The notes under the pieces are model-generated. The model saw only the letters and a program-made list of their open reading frames with translations. It had not been told where the DNA came from and ran no database searches. The position numbers and the translations under genes are program-made. From Methylobacterium platani (GTDB lineage Bacteria; Pseudomonadota; Alphaproteobacteria; Rhizobiales; Beijerinckiaceae): a stretch of 64,000 nucleotides of DNA. This document shows, one piece after another, positions 26,349 through 35,667 of this stretch. The DNA lies in assembly GCF_001653715.1 (NCBI RefSeq), contig NZ_LWHQ01000005.1, positions 1 to 64,000 on the forward strand, read 5' to 3'. Every line of letters starts with the position of its first letter. Positions within the stretch are counted from its first letter, which is position 1.

Positions 26349-28052
26349 ATGTCCGGTCGCGAGCAAGCCGAGAGGCTGTGGAGCAACATCGTCGAACTCG
26401 GCCCCCGGCGCATCGCCGCCCTGGGGCTGATCGGCCTCGTGGTGTTCCTGGCGGTGGGCCTGGGGGCCTACTACCTGAGCCGGCCGGCGCAGGAGACGCT
26501 CTATACCGGCCTGTCCCGCGAGGACGTCGCCCGCATCGGCGGCGTGCTCAAGGATGCGGGCATCCGCTTCGACGTCAGCGCCGACGGCGCCGCGGTGCTG
26601 GTGCCCTACGGCAATACCGCCCAGGCCCGGATGCTGCTCGCCGAGAAGGGTCTGCCGCAGAGCTCGAAGTCGGGCTACGAGCTGTTCAACGACCTCGGCT
26701 CGCTCGGCATGACCTCGTTCATGCAGGAGGTGACCCGGGTTCGCGCCCTCGAGGGCGAGATCGCCCGCACGATCCAGGGCATGAAGGGCGTGCGCGCGGC
26801 GCGGGTCCACATCGTGCTGCCCGAGCGCGGCTCGTTCCGGCGCGACCAGCAGCCCCCTTCCGCCTCCGTGGTGGTGCGCACCGAGCCCGCCGACGACCGC
26901 AGCGGAGCCCAGGCGATCCGCCAGCTCGTCGCCTCGGCGATCCCCGGCATGAAGCCCGACCGGGTGACGGTGATCGGCGCCGACGGCACCCTGCTGCTGT
27001 CGGGCGACGACGGCGGCCAGGCCCCGACCGGCAAGATGGCGAGCCTGGAGAAGGACGTCAGCCGCGAGGTGCAGGACCGGATCCGCCGGGCGCTGACGCC
27101 CTATCTCGGCCTCGGCAACTTCGAGGTCAGCGTCGCGGCCCAGCTCAACACCGACAAGACCTCGACCAACGAGACGATCTACAACCCCGACCAGCAGGTC
27201 GCCCGCTCGGTCCGCTCGACCCGCGAGAACGAGAACAGCCAGAACCGCAGCGCCCAGCGGCCGACCAGCGCGCAGCAGAACCTGCCCGATCAGCGCACCC
27301 GCTCGGACGGCAACGACACCGCCAGCAACGAGACCTCCAAGAAGGAGGACCTCACCAACTACGAGATCTCCCAGAAGGTGATCCAGACGGTGAGCGACGG
27401 CTACGCCATGAAGCACCTCTCGGTGGCGGTGCTGGTCAACCGCTCGCGCCTCGCCGCGCAGGCCGGCCAGCCGGGCCAGCCGAACCCGGACGCGGCGAGC
27501 GTCAACCTCGACAAGCAGATCGCCGAGATCGAGCAGATCGTCGCCTCGGCGGCCGGCGCCAGCAAGGAGCGCGGCGACACGGTCAAGGTCGCGGCGGTGG
27601 GCTTCATCAACGACGGCCAGGCCCTCGAGCCGGTCCCGCCGCTCAGCATCGCCGACGTGATGGTGCGCCAGTCCGCCACCCTCATCAACGCGGCCACCAT
27701 CCTGGTGGTGGCCGGCCTCCTGATCTGGTTCGGCCTGCGCCCGGCGCTCCGCGCCATCCTGGCGGTGCCGGAGGCGGCCCAGACCGAGATGGCGGCGCTC
27801 GAGGCCGCGGGTGCCGCCGCCCTGCCGGGCGCCGCGGAGGCGGGCGCCCTGCCGGCGCCGGGCGGCGTCATCCCGGGCCAGCCGGCGCTCGCCGGGCCGG
27901 AGGGCATGCCCGCCATGGCCAGCCTGATCGACAGCATGGCCGAGCAGGCCGCCCGCTCGCCGCAGAAGCGCCTGGAGCAGATGATCGACCTCAACGAGGA
28001 GCAGGTCGCCGCCATCCTCAAGCGCTGGCTGCTGCGTGAGGAGCCGGCCTGA
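26349..28052 (+). CDS. fliF: Flagellar MS-ring protein FliF
   Basis: Inner-membrane ring on which the basal body and C-ring are built, about 567 residues. The N-terminal cytoplasmic part and TM1 (ALGLIGLVVFLAVGLGAYYLS, near residue 22), the YscJ-like ring domains (LYTGLSREDV..IGGVL, LFNDLGSLGMTSFMQ, VRAARVHIVLPERGSF), TM2 near 450 (INAATILVVAGLLIWFGL) and the C-terminal FliG-binding tail (MIDLNEEQVAAILKRWL) are all present. ATG at 26349 gives the family start (SGREQAERLWSNI); an in-frame TTG at 26337 is the alternative. First gene of a tightly packed operon, with a TGATG junction to the next gene. Confidence 0.93.
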   Translation: MSGREQAERLWSNIVELGPRRIAALGLIGLVVFLAVGLGAYYLSRPAQETLYTGLSREDVARIGGVLKDAGIRFDVSADGAAVLVPYGNTAQARMLLAEKGLPQSSKSGYELFNDLGSLGMTSFMQEVTRVRALEGEIARTIQGMKGVRAARVHIVLPERGSFRRDQQPPSASVVVRTEPADDRSGAQAIRQLVASAIPGMKPDRVTVIGADGTLLLSGDDGGQAPTGKMASLEKDVSREVQDRIRRALTPYLGLGNFEVSVAAQLNTDKTSTNETIYNPDQQVARSVRSTRENENSQNRSAQRPTSAQQNLPDQRTRSDGNDTASNETSKKEDLTNYEISQKVIQTVSDGYAMKHLSVAVLVNRSRLAAQAGQPGQPNPDAASVNLDKQIAEIEQIVASAAGASKERGDTVKVAAVGFINDGQALEPVPPLSIADVMVRQSATLINAATILVVAGLLIWFGLRPALRAILAVPEAAQTEMAALEAAGAAALPGAAEAGALPAPGGVIPGQPALAGPEGMPAMASLIDSMAEQAARSPQKRLEQMIDLNEEQVAAILKRWLLREEPA

Positions 28053-29026
28053 TGAGCGCGGTGATCGCCCGCTACCTGCCGGAATTCCCGCCGGACGAGG
28101 TCCCCGCGCCGGTGCAGGTCAAGGGGCCGGCGCAGGACAAGGGGGCGGCGCAGGCTCCCGCGCTGCCGTCTCCCCGGGCGCAGGGCGCGAACCCGGCCTC
28201 CCCGACCTTCGGCGATCCCTGGGCCGGCCTCGCCCGCGCGCCGCTCCGGGACGCGCCGGAGGCCGGACCGGTCGCGCCGGCCCGGGCCGGATCGCCCGAC
28301 GGCGTGCCCGGGAACCCGGTCGAGAGCCTGGTGCAGAACCTGGCCGAGGTCTGGCGCGAGGGCCTGCACGCGCTCGTCGCCCCGTCATCCGCGCCGCCGT
28401 CCTTCGCCGAGCCGTCCGCCACCTGGGCGCCCGCCACCCGGCCGTCCGGTCCCGATCCCGTGGCGACCAACCCCCTGGTCAAGCCGCCCGCGCAGAAGCG
28501 CGAGACCCCGGAGGAGCGCGCGGCGCTCATCGCCGAGGCCGAGGCGCGCGGCCGGCTCCAGGGCCTGGCCGAGGCGCGGCAGGAAGCCGAGACCGCCCGC
28601 CTGCAGGCCGCCGAGGCGGCGGAGGCCCGCCTCGCCGAGGCGCGCCGGCACTGGAGCGAGGCCGAGGCCGCGGCGCTCGCGGACGGCTTCTCGGCGGCTT
28701 TGCGCGCCCTCGACGCGGCCCTCTCGGACCGGATCGCCCGGCTGCTGGTGCCGGTGCTGACCGACGCGCTGCGCCGCCGGGCCGTCGCCGAGCTGAGCGG
28801 CGCCCTGGCGCGGCTCCTCGCCGAGCCGCAGGCCGCCAACGTCCGGGTGAGCGGACCCGAGGACCTGCTGGCGGCCCTCGCCGCGCGGCTCGGGCCGCTC
28901 GCCGCTGCCGTGTCGTTCACCCCGGCCGAGACCGCCGAGGTGCAGGTGAGCGCCGACCAGACCGTGATCGATACCCAGCTCGGCGCCTGGACGCGCCTCA
29001 TCGCGGCGGCGGTGGCGGAGACCTGA
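28052..29026 (+). CDS. FliH-like flagellar export regulator
   Basis: 324 residues. The first 150 are Pro/Ala-rich and variable. Residues about 155-225 form a charged coiled coil (ERAALIAEAEARGRLQGLAEARQEAE), and the C-terminal domain resembles FliH/YscL (VRVSGPEDLLAALAARLG, EVQVSADQTVIDTQLGAWTRLI). FliH binds the export ATPase FliI. Position between fliF and motB fits a flagellar role; primary similarity is weak, so the name is an inference. Starts at the fliF stop (TGATG). Confidence 0.68.
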   Translation: MSAVIARYLPEFPPDEVPAPVQVKGPAQDKGAAQAPALPSPRAQGANPASPTFGDPWAGLARAPLRDAPEAGPVAPARAGSPDGVPGNPVESLVQNLAEVWREGLHALVAPSSAPPSFAEPSATWAPATRPSGPDPVATNPLVKPPAQKRETPEERAALIAEAEARGRLQGLAEARQEAETARLQAAEAAEARLAEARRHWSEAEAAALADGFSAALRALDAALSDRIARLLVPVLTDALRRRAVAELSGALARLLAEPQAANVRVSGPEDLLAALAARLGPLAAAVSFTPAETAEVQVSADQTVIDTQLGAWTRLIAAAVAET

Positions 29027-29027
29027 G

Positions 29028-30359
29028 ATGTCCGAAGGCCACCAGGAAATCATCATCATCAAGCGCCACGGCGACCACGAGGAGGGTCATCACGGCGGCG
29101 CCTGGAAGATCGCGCTCGCCGACTTCATGACCGCCATGATGGCGCTGTTCCTGGTGATGTGGCTGATCAATTCGACCAGCAAGGAGCAGAAGCAGACCAT
29201 CGCCGAGTACTTCAACCCGGTGAAGCTCGCCGAGGTCACCCACGACAAGAAGGGCCTGCGCGATCCCCACGACACCCCCTCCGAGCCCGGCGCCGAGGGC
29301 GGCAAGGCCGAGGGCAGGGGGGGTGAGGGCAAGGGCGAGGGGAAGGGCGAGGGCAAGGCCGGCGACAAGGCGAGCGAGGCCGCGCCGGGCAGCCGGGCGC
29401 GGGAATCGGCCCTGTTCCAGGACCCCTACGCGGTGCTGGCGCGCCTCTCCGCCGAGGCCGATCGCGGCGACACGGCGAGCGCCGACGCGGCGGCGCTCGA
29501 GACCGGCCAGCCCGGCATCAGCGGCGGCGACGCGGCGCGCGATCCGTTCGACCCGCTCTACTGGCAGGTCGAGCCGCTGCCGCGCCACCGCACCGAGCGG
29601 CCCGGCAAGGTCGGCACCGCCGTGGCGGCGCCGGCGGAGAACCGCCTCGATGCCGGCGGCCAGGTGGCCGCCGCGGGCAAGGCCCGGGACGCGGCGCGCG
29701 ACCCGAAGGACGCGCCCGTCCGCGTCGCCTCGGCCGAGGACGGGCTGCCGCTCACCCCGCGGGATCCGGTCAAGGACCCGGTCAAGGATCAATCCAGGGA
29801 CGCGGCGAAGGTCGCGGCCCTCAAGGATCCGGCGCCCAAGGACGCCGCGAAGGATCAGCCCAAGGAGCAATCCAGGGACAGGGCGGCCGAGACCGCCGCG
29901 GTCGCCGCGATGAAGGCCGAGATCGCCAAGGCGGTGGCGCCGCTCGCCACCGGCACGCCGGTGCCGAAGGTCGAGGTGCGCCGCTCCGGCGAGGGCATCC
30001 TGATCAGCATCACCGACGAGATCGACTTCAGCATGTTCGGCATCGGCTCGGCCGAGCCGACCCCGAAGGTGGTGCGGGCGATCGAGACGATCGCCAAGGT
30101 GATCAACGCCCGGCCCGGCCGCATCGTGGTCCGCGGCCACACCGATGCGCGGCCGTTCCGCTCCGAGACCTACGACAACTGGCGCCTGTCGAGCGCCCGG
30201 GCGCAGATGGCCGCCTACATGCTGGTGCGCGGCGGCGTCGACGAATCGCGGATCGAGCGGATCGAGGGCTACGCCGACCGCCAGCCGCGCAACCCGGCCG
30301 ACCCGAAGGCGGCGGAGAACCGGCGCATCGAGATCCTGGTCCGGGGGCTGCCCGAATGA
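29028..30359 (+). CDS. motB: Flagellar motor stator protein MotB
   Basis: Stator subunit that anchors MotA to peptidoglycan, 443 residues. One membrane helix (about 28-47, ALADFMTAMMALFLVMWLIN) carries D32 at the same position as the proton-binding Asp32 of E. coli MotB. The C-terminal OmpA-like domain shows RIVVRGHTDARPF, NWRLSSARA and RIERIEGYADRQPRNP. Between them is an unusually long insert (about 85-290) rich in Lys/Asp/Ala with repeats such as KDPVKDPVKDQSRD; rhizobial MotB also has an extended linker, used with MotC. Starts 1 nt after the FliH-like stop and overlaps motC by 4 nt. Confidence 0.92.
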   Translation: MSEGHQEIIIIKRHGDHEEGHHGGAWKIALADFMTAMMALFLVMWLINSTSKEQKQTIAEYFNPVKLAEVTHDKKGLRDPHDTPSEPGAEGGKAEGRGGEGKGEGKGEGKAGDKASEAAPGSRARESALFQDPYAVLARLSAEADRGDTASADAAALETGQPGISGGDAARDPFDPLYWQVEPLPRHRTERPGKVGTAVAAPAENRLDAGGQVAAAGKARDAARDPKDAPVRVASAEDGLPLTPRDPVKDPVKDQSRDAAKVAALKDPAPKDAAKDQPKEQSRDRAAETAAVAAMKAEIAKAVAPLATGTPVPKVEVRRSGEGILISITDEIDFSMFGIGSAEPTPKVVRAIETIAKVINARPGRIVVRGHTDARPFRSETYDNWRLSSARAQMAAYMLVRGGVDESRIERIEGYADRQPRNPADPKAAENRRIEILVRGLPE

Positions 30360-31675
30360 GCCGCCTCGGCCCCGGCCTGGCGCTCGCCGGGTTCCTCCTC
30401 GCGGCCGGGCCGATCGCCGCGACCGGGCCGGCCCGCGCCGCGGACGGCCACGGCGACGCCCATGCCGCGCCGGCCGCCGACGCGCATGGCGGCGGCGGGC
30501 ATGGCGGCGGCGGGCATGGTGATGGGGGCGGCCACGGCGCGCCGGCCAAGCCGATCGAGCCGCTGCCGGTCGCGCCCCGCGGCGTGCCGGTCGAGATGGT
30601 GCGCACGCTCCAGCTGCTGCAGGACCGCATCGCCCGCGGCTCGACCCAGGCCCACCTCGCCCAGCGCCAGCTCCTCGGCCATATCGAGCAGCGCCTCGCC
30701 GCCCTCGAGCCCGAGACCTGGGCCGTCCCCGGGAACGTGCGGGCGGCCGTCACCTTCGCGCTGAGCGGCGGCGGGCCGGGGCTCCTGCGGCGGATGCTCG
30801 AGACGGCGAAGCTGCCGGAGGGCGATTCGCCCCTGGTGCTCGGCGCGCTCGCCTATCTCGAGGGCCGCGAGCGCGAGGCCCGCACCCTGCTCGGCCGCTT
30901 CGACGCGCGGCTCCAGCCCCCCGGCCTCGCCGGCCAGCTCGCCCTGACCCAGGCGGCGGTGACGGTGCGCGAGGCGCCCCGCAAGGCGATCGAGCTCCTC
31001 GACCTCGCGCGGCTGCTCGCTCCCGGGACCCTGGTGGAGGAGGGCGCGCTGCGCCGCGAGATCTTCATCCACGCCCAGGGCGGGGATGCGACCCGTTTCG
31101 AGACCCTGTCGATCCAGTACCTGCGCCGGTTCCGGCGCTCGGTCTATGCCGGCAACTTCCGCCAGCGCTTCGCGACCGCGCTGACCCGGCTCGACTTCGA
31201 CAGCGACCGTGCCCGCATCACCCGGCTCGAGCGGATGCTCGACGAGATCGAGCCGGGCGAGCGGCGCGACCTCTACCTGCTGGTCGCCCGGGCCGGGCTG
31301 GAGCAGGGCCGGCGCGAGACCGCGATCTTCGCGGCCGAGCGGGCGCTGAGCCTCGCCGGCCCCGACAGCGAGCCCGCCGCCCGGGCCCGGCTCTACCGCG
31401 CCGCCGCCCTCATCGTGGTGGACGGGCGCTACGAGGAGGGGCTCGAATCCCTGCGCGGCGTCGACCGGGCGGGGCTCGATCCGTCGGATCGCGCGCTGCT
31501 CGATGCCGCGCTCTCCACCGCCGGCCAGATCCGCGGCGGCGCCCCGCCGGCCCCGCCGGTCGCCGACGCCGCCGCGCCCGCCGGCCGGCGCCAGATTCCC
31601 GAGGCCGCGTCGATCGCCCGGGCGCGGGAAGCGCTCGCCCAGGTCGACCGGATGATCGACAGGACCGACCCGTGA
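30356..31675 (+). CDS. motC: Periplasmic motility protein MotC
   Basis: Alphaproteobacterial periplasmic protein that partners MotB in the stator, 439 residues. A signal peptide (to about residue 29, ending PARAAD) is followed by a His/Gly-rich stretch (DAHGGGGHGGGGHGDGGGHG) and then the helical MotC body (VPVEMVRTLQLLQDRIARGS, LVLGALAYLEGREREARTLL, VYAGNFRQRFATALTRLDFDSD). The order motB-motC-fliK matches Sinorhizobium. The His-rich tract is probably a linker, possibly metal-binding. ATGA overlap with motB; GTGA overlap with fliK. Confidence 0.88.
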   Translation: MSRLGPGLALAGFLLAAGPIAATGPARAADGHGDAHAAPAADAHGGGGHGGGGHGDGGGHGAPAKPIEPLPVAPRGVPVEMVRTLQLLQDRIARGSTQAHLAQRQLLGHIEQRLAALEPETWAVPGNVRAAVTFALSGGGPGLLRRMLETAKLPEGDSPLVLGALAYLEGREREARTLLGRFDARLQPPGLAGQLALTQAAVTVREAPRKAIELLDLARLLAPGTLVEEGALRREIFIHAQGGDATRFETLSIQYLRRFRRSVYAGNFRQRFATALTRLDFDSDRARITRLERMLDEIEPGERRDLYLLVARAGLEQGRRETAIFAAERALSLAGPDSEPAARARLYRAAALIVVDGRYEEGLESLRGVDRAGLDPSDRALLDAALSTAGQIRGGAPPAPPVADAAAPAGRRQIPEAASIARAREALAQVDRMIDRTDP

Positions 31676-34227
31676 CCCCACTCGACGCGATGCCGACAGG
31701 CGTGAGGCCGCGCCTCGACGGCGCCCGCCGGCCCGGCGAGCCGACCGGCCCCGGGGTCGGCCCCGGATTCGACGCCGTCCTCGAACGGCTCGAGAGCCGC
31801 GACCCCGCCGGCCCGCCGGAGGCCGATCCGGCCCCGCAGGAGGCGGCCGCGCAAAAACCGGCCCCGCAAGACCCGACTCCGCGCGGCGAGGCGCCGCGTC
31901 CCGCGACCCTGGGCGCGCTCCTCGCCGGCACGGTCCCGGCGGCGCCCCTCCGGACGGGCGCGGCGGACATCGCCGCCCTGATGGAGCGGGCCGCCGGCCG
32001 CGCGGCGACCGATCCGGGCGCGGTACCAAGCCCCGCGGGCACGATACCGAGCCCCGCGGGCACGGTCCCGAGCCCCGTGGGCAAGGCGCCGAGCCTCGCG
32101 ACCGCCCCGGCCGTGCCGCCCGTCGCGCCGGGCGCGATCCCCTCCGCCGGACCGGGCCTCACCGCCGCGGTCGCATCGGCCACCGCGCCGTCGGCCGTCG
32201 TCCCGACGGGAGACCAGATGCCGGTCGCCGAGCCGGCTGAGGGCCTGCCGACCCCCGTCCCGCCGCCCGCCGTCCGGCCGCAGCCGGATTCCGCGGCGCC
32301 CGCGTTGCCGCTGCGGCCGGACGCGGCCCCCCGTCACGGCGACCGCACGCACGGGCCGCGGATCTCCGCGGACGGCGGTGGCGCCGCAGGTCCGGAGGAC
32401 GATGCGACGTCCGAGGCCGGATCGCCCTCCGCCTCGGCCGACACCGTCCCGCTCGCGGCCTCGTTCACCGCGGTGGTCTGGCCCGTGCGCCTCGAGGCCG
32501 CCGTCCCGGCGCCCGTCCCCGGACAGCCGGGCCCGGCGGCGCAGACGTCCGGCCCCGCGGCCGATCCGGCACCCGCCGGGCCGCTGCCGGCCGTCGTGCA
32601 GGCGATCGTCGGGGCCGCGTCCCGACCGATCGCGGCCGTGATCGCTCAGGAAACCCATTTCGCCCCGGTCGCGATGCCGTCCGCCGGCGCGGCCCGATCC
32701 GCGGCGGCGGAGCCGGCCTCGCTTGCTGCACCCGCCCTTGCCGCACCCGCCCTTGCCGCGGTGGTGCAGGGCGTCGCTGTGCCGGATCCCGCCCCGATCG
32801 CCGCCTCCCTCCCGCGGCCGGCGGACCCATCCCCGGCCCCCTCCGCTCCCGCGGCTCCGGCACCTGTCGCCCCCGCCCCGATCGCCGCCGGGCTGGCCGC
32901 GGCGCTCGCCCGTGTCCCGACCCCGCCGATTCCGTCGTCGGCCGCCGCGGTGCCCGGCTCCGCTCCGCCGGTTTCCGCGGCTTCCCCGATTCCGGTCGCT
33001 GCCAGTCCGGCTGCGCTCCCGGCCGTCGCGGCACACGCGGCCGCCCGGTCGCCGCTCCCGGACGGGACGGACGTGCAGCCTGCGGAAGACCGGTCCGCTG
33101 CGGCGCCCGCTCCTGCCCGCCCGGCTCCGGCCTCGACCGGCCCGGCGGCACCTCAGGCGGCATCGCAGCCGGTCCGGGAGGCCCCGCCCGCGACCCCGTC
33201 TCCGCTGCCGGCCAGCCACACCCTCGAAGCCCCGCCCGCTGCGTCGCCCCAGGTCTCGCTCTCGACCCAGGCCCCGCCCGCAGCCCAGGCCCCGCCCGCA
33301 GCCCAGGTCCTGCCCGCAGCCCAGGTCCTGCCCGCAGCCCAGGTCCTGCCCGCAGCCCAGGCCCCGCCCGCAGCCCAGGCGTCTCCCATGGCCCAGGCAC
33401 CCGCCACGGGTGGCGGAGCGTCGTCCGGGACCGCCGAGGTCGCGGAGCGCCTCGGGGCTCGCCCGGAGACGGCCGAATCGACCCGGACGGCGCAGCCGCT
33501 GCGTCCCGTCGAGACCGAGCGCCCCGCCTCCGAGGTGCGGCTCTCGCCCGAGGCCAAGCTCGCTCCCGGGGCCGGAGCGACGGCATCCGCCGAGCGTCGC
33601 GCCGAGGGGGCGTCGGATCCTGCGGTCGTGGTGTCGGCCCCGCCTGCCGCCGAGGCCGCCGCCCCGGCGCCGACGGCCCTGCCCGCCGCCACCCTGCGCC
33701 AGATCGCCGACGCGGTGACGTCGGGCGCCGCGTCCCTGCCGGATTCCGCCGCGCTCCGGGCCGGGGCGGCCGCCGCTTCCCTCAGCGCCGCCGCCCAGGC
33801 GGAGGGGCCGCTGCGGCTCCTCACGCTGCAGTTGCGCCCGGCCGAGCTCGGCCAGGTCCTGGTCCGGATGCGGCTCCAGGACGGTCGCCTCGAGATGAGC
33901 CTGCGGGCCGAGCGCGAGGAGACGGCGGAGCTGCTGCGGCGCGACGGCGGCCTGCTGACCGCCCTGGTGCGCGAGGCCGGCTACCAGCCCGACCTCGTCA
34001 CCGTAGAGGCCGGGCGCGTGCCGGGCCAGGAGACCCCGGCCCCGAGCGGCGCGCCCGGCGGCAACCCGTCCCTGCCGGCCTTCGCCGGCGGGCAGCAGGG
34101 CGGCGCGAGCCCGGACCAGCCGGCCCGCCGCACCCCCGACGCGCCCGAGGAAGGCGGACGCCGGACCATGGAGCAGAAAGATGAAGCGCATTCCGGCGAT
34201 CGCGACCGCGGCGGCCTGTACCTTTAG
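31672..34227 (+). CDS. fliK: Flagellar hook-length control protein FliK (MotD)
   Basis: Secreted ruler that ends hook growth and switches export specificity, 851 residues. The first 690 are low-complexity Ala/Pro/Val with two tandem arrays. The conserved C-terminal domain (about 700-790) contains LRLLTLQLRPAELGQVLVRM, MSLRAEREETAELLRRD and LTALVREAGYQPD, as in the FliK family. In rhizobia this protein was first called MotD. GTG at 31672 is coupled to motC (GTGA). It is about twice the length of E. coli FliK, and its 3' end overlaps the lytic transglycosylase gene by 47 nt. Confidence 0.85.
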   Translation: MTPLDAMPTGVRPRLDGARRPGEPTGPGVGPGFDAVLERLESRDPAGPPEADPAPQEAAAQKPAPQDPTPRGEAPRPATLGALLAGTVPAAPLRTGAADIAALMERAAGRAATDPGAVPSPAGTIPSPAGTVPSPVGKAPSLATAPAVPPVAPGAIPSAGPGLTAAVASATAPSAVVPTGDQMPVAEPAEGLPTPVPPPAVRPQPDSAAPALPLRPDAAPRHGDRTHGPRISADGGGAAGPEDDATSEAGSPSASADTVPLAASFTAVVWPVRLEAAVPAPVPGQPGPAAQTSGPAADPAPAGPLPAVVQAIVGAASRPIAAVIAQETHFAPVAMPSAGAARSAAAEPASLAAPALAAPALAAVVQGVAVPDPAPIAASLPRPADPSPAPSAPAAPAPVAPAPIAAGLAAALARVPTPPIPSSAAAVPGSAPPVSAASPIPVAASPAALPAVAAHAAARSPLPDGTDVQPAEDRSAAAPAPARPAPASTGPAAPQAASQPVREAPPATPSPLPASHTLEAPPAASPQVSLSTQAPPAAQAPPAAQVLPAAQVLPAAQVLPAAQAPPAAQASPMAQAPATGGGASSGTAEVAERLGARPETAESTRTAQPLRPVETERPASEVRLSPEAKLAPGAGATASAERRAEGASDPAVVVSAPPAAEAAAPAPTALPAATLRQIADAVTSGAASLPDSAALRAGAAAASLSAAAQAEGPLRLLTLQLRPAELGQVLVRMRLQDGRLEMSLRAEREETAELLRRDGGLLTALVREAGYQPDLVTVEAGRVPGQETPAPSGAPGGNPSLPAFAGGQQGGASPDQPARRTPDAPEEGGRRTMEQKDEAHSGDRDRGGLYL
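32025..32087 (+). repeat. Three 21-bp tandem repeats inside fliK
   Basis: Units begin at 32025, 32046 and 32067, each CCSAGCCCCGYGGGCAMG-like, encoding the heptapeptides PSPAGTI, PSPAGTV and PSPVGKA. In-frame length change would leave the reading frame intact. Confidence 0.85.
33268..33375 (+). repeat. Six 18-bp tandem repeats inside fliK
   Basis: Six near-identical units CAGGYCCYGCCCGCAGCC begin at 33268, 33286, 33304, 33322, 33340 and 33358. They encode QAPPAA or QVLPAA; a degenerate seventh (QASPMA) follows. High identity implies recent expansion, and the unit number may vary between strains. In frame, so FliK length would change by six residues per unit. Confidence 0.9.
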
Positions 34228-34783
34228 CGCCGTCACCGGCGTCCATGCCGCCGCGACGGTCTCGGGTGCCGCCAAGGCGCCGCTGCCGGCGACCGGCAAC
34301 GTCTGCGAGCAGCAGATGGCCCAAGCGGCCGCCCGCCACGGCGTGCCGCTGGGCATGCTCTACGCCGTCGGCCTGACCGAGAGCGGCAACCGCGGCTCGC
34401 TGCAGCCCTTCGCGATGAACATCGGCGGCAAGGCCTATTTCGGCGCGAGCGCCGCCGACGTGATCCGCCGCCTGGGCGAGGCGCAGGCCAGCGGCGTACG
34501 CCTGGTCGATCTCGGCTGCATGCAGATCAACCACCACTACCACCGGGCGAAGTTCGCCTCGATCGAGGCGATGATCGACCCGCGCCAGAACGTCGAGTAC
34601 GCGACGACCTTCCTCAAGGAACTCAAGGCCCGGGAGGGCAGCTGGACCCTGGCGGTGGCGCGCTACCATGCGGGGCCGAACAACAACCCGGCGCAGAAGC
34701 AGTATGTCTGCCGGGTGATCGCCAACATGGTGGCGAGCGGCTTCGGCCAGTGGACTCCGGGGGCCAGGACGTTCTGCAAGTGA
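34181..34783 (+). CDS. Lytic transglycosylase, SLT domain, flagellar operon
   Basis: 200 residues: a signal peptide (IPAIATAAACTFSAVTGVHAA, cleaved about 24) and one SLT/lysozyme-like domain. E67 in GLTESGNRG is the probable catalytic acid, with DLGCMQINHHYHRAKF and VARYHAGPNNN as the other family motifs. Likely opens peptidoglycan locally for rod or stator assembly, as suggested by its place at the end of the motB-motC-fliK operon. It starts inside fliK (47-nt overlap) behind GGAGC. The gap to the next gene (34784-34956) holds nothing clear. Confidence 0.85.
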   Translation: MKRIPAIATAAACTFSAVTGVHAAATVSGAAKAPLPATGNVCEQQMAQAAARHGVPLGMLYAVGLTESGNRGSLQPFAMNIGGKAYFGASAADVIRRLGEAQASGVRLVDLGCMQINHHYHRAKFASIEAMIDPRQNVEYATTFLKELKAREGSWTLAVARYHAGPNNNPAQKQYVCRVIANMVASGFGQWTPGARTFCK

Positions 34784-34956
34784 CGACGATTCGCCGGCGA
34801 GGGCGCTCGACCGGCACGACGCCGGTTGCCCCGGCGCCGCATCCTGCCCCTGCGTCAGCTACGCAGTCTGCGGGGATCGACGGGCGGGGCGTCCCCCGTT
34901 AAGTCCTTGCGAAGCCGTGGCGCGGGACGGCGGGCGACGGGCCGGTCGCCCACGTC

Positions 34957-35667
34957 TCAGCCGACATAGGTGTAGCCGATGTAGCGCTTGGCCTCGATCG
35001 GGTCGTGGCCGAGCTGCAGGGCCAGCTTCTTGCGCAGCTTGCTGACGTGTCCCTCGACCACGCTCTCCTCGGCGCCGTCGCTGTAGACGCCGTAGACGCC
35101 GTTGAAGAGCTGGGTCTTGGTCACCCGCCGGCCGCGGTTGCGGACCAGGAATTCCAGGATGTGCCGCTCGCGCCGCGGCAGCGAGAGGGGCACGCCGTCG
35201 ATCTCGGGGTCGCGCCCGTCGAAGAACACCCGCAGCCGCTCGGGGCCCGGCTCGCCCGGCGGCGGCTCCGGCGCGGCGCCGTCCGGGTCGCTCCGGGCCG
35301 ACGCGCCGTTGACCCGGCGCCAGATCGCCTCGGCCCGGGCCAGGATCTCGCGGACATGGACGGGCTTGGGGAGCACGTCGTCGATGCCGGCGTCGAACAG
35401 CACCAGGGTCTGCTCGAGCGAGCGCGAATCGGCGAGCGCGATGATCGGCGCGCGCGACTGGCGGCGGATCGCGCTCGCGCAGCGCGCGCGCTCCTCGAAA
35501 TCGCCGAGCAGGAAGCCCTGGACCGCGTCGAGGTCGCTGCGGGACGCCGACTCGATCCAGCTCGTGAATTCCTCCGGCGACAACGGAAAGGAAGAAACTC
35601 CTTCCCGGTCGAATCCGGCCTTGAAGCCCGCATTCACTGATTTCCTGGCGTCGACCAAGAAATACAT
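34957..35667 (-). CDS. ftcR: FtcR/Rem-type flagellar transcriptional regulator, copy 1
   Basis: OmpR-like DNA-binding protein of 236 residues, the FtcR/Rem class II flagellar activator of Hyphomicrobiales. The atypical receiver (1-120) has DSRSLEQTLVLFDAGIDDVLPKPVHVREILARA. The winged-helix domain has FFDGRDPEIDG, LPRRERHILEFL, NRGRRVTKTQLF and VVEGHVSKLRKKL. ATG at 35667 begins the family start (MYFLVDARKS) and follows GAGG; an ATG six codons upstream is possible. It lies at the 3' side of the flhB operon, facing the fliK operon. A near paralogue is at 46104. A CtrA-like box is upstream at 35930. Confidence 0.88.
   Translation of the reverse strand: MYFLVDARKSVNAGFKAGFDREGVSSFPLSPEEFTSWIESASRSDLDAVQGFLLGDFEERARCASAIRRQSRAPIIALADSRSLEQTLVLFDAGIDDVLPKPVHVREILARAEAIWRRVNGASARSDPDGAAPEPPPGEPGPERLRVFFDGRDPEIDGVPLSLPRRERHILEFLVRNRGRRVTKTQLFNGVYGVYSDGAEESVVEGHVSKLRKKLALQLGHDPIEAKRYIGYTYVG

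Noticed and set aside
33268..33375. Possible CRISPR-like array
   Set aside because: Units are 18 bp, contiguous, without spacers, and encode FliK residues in frame.
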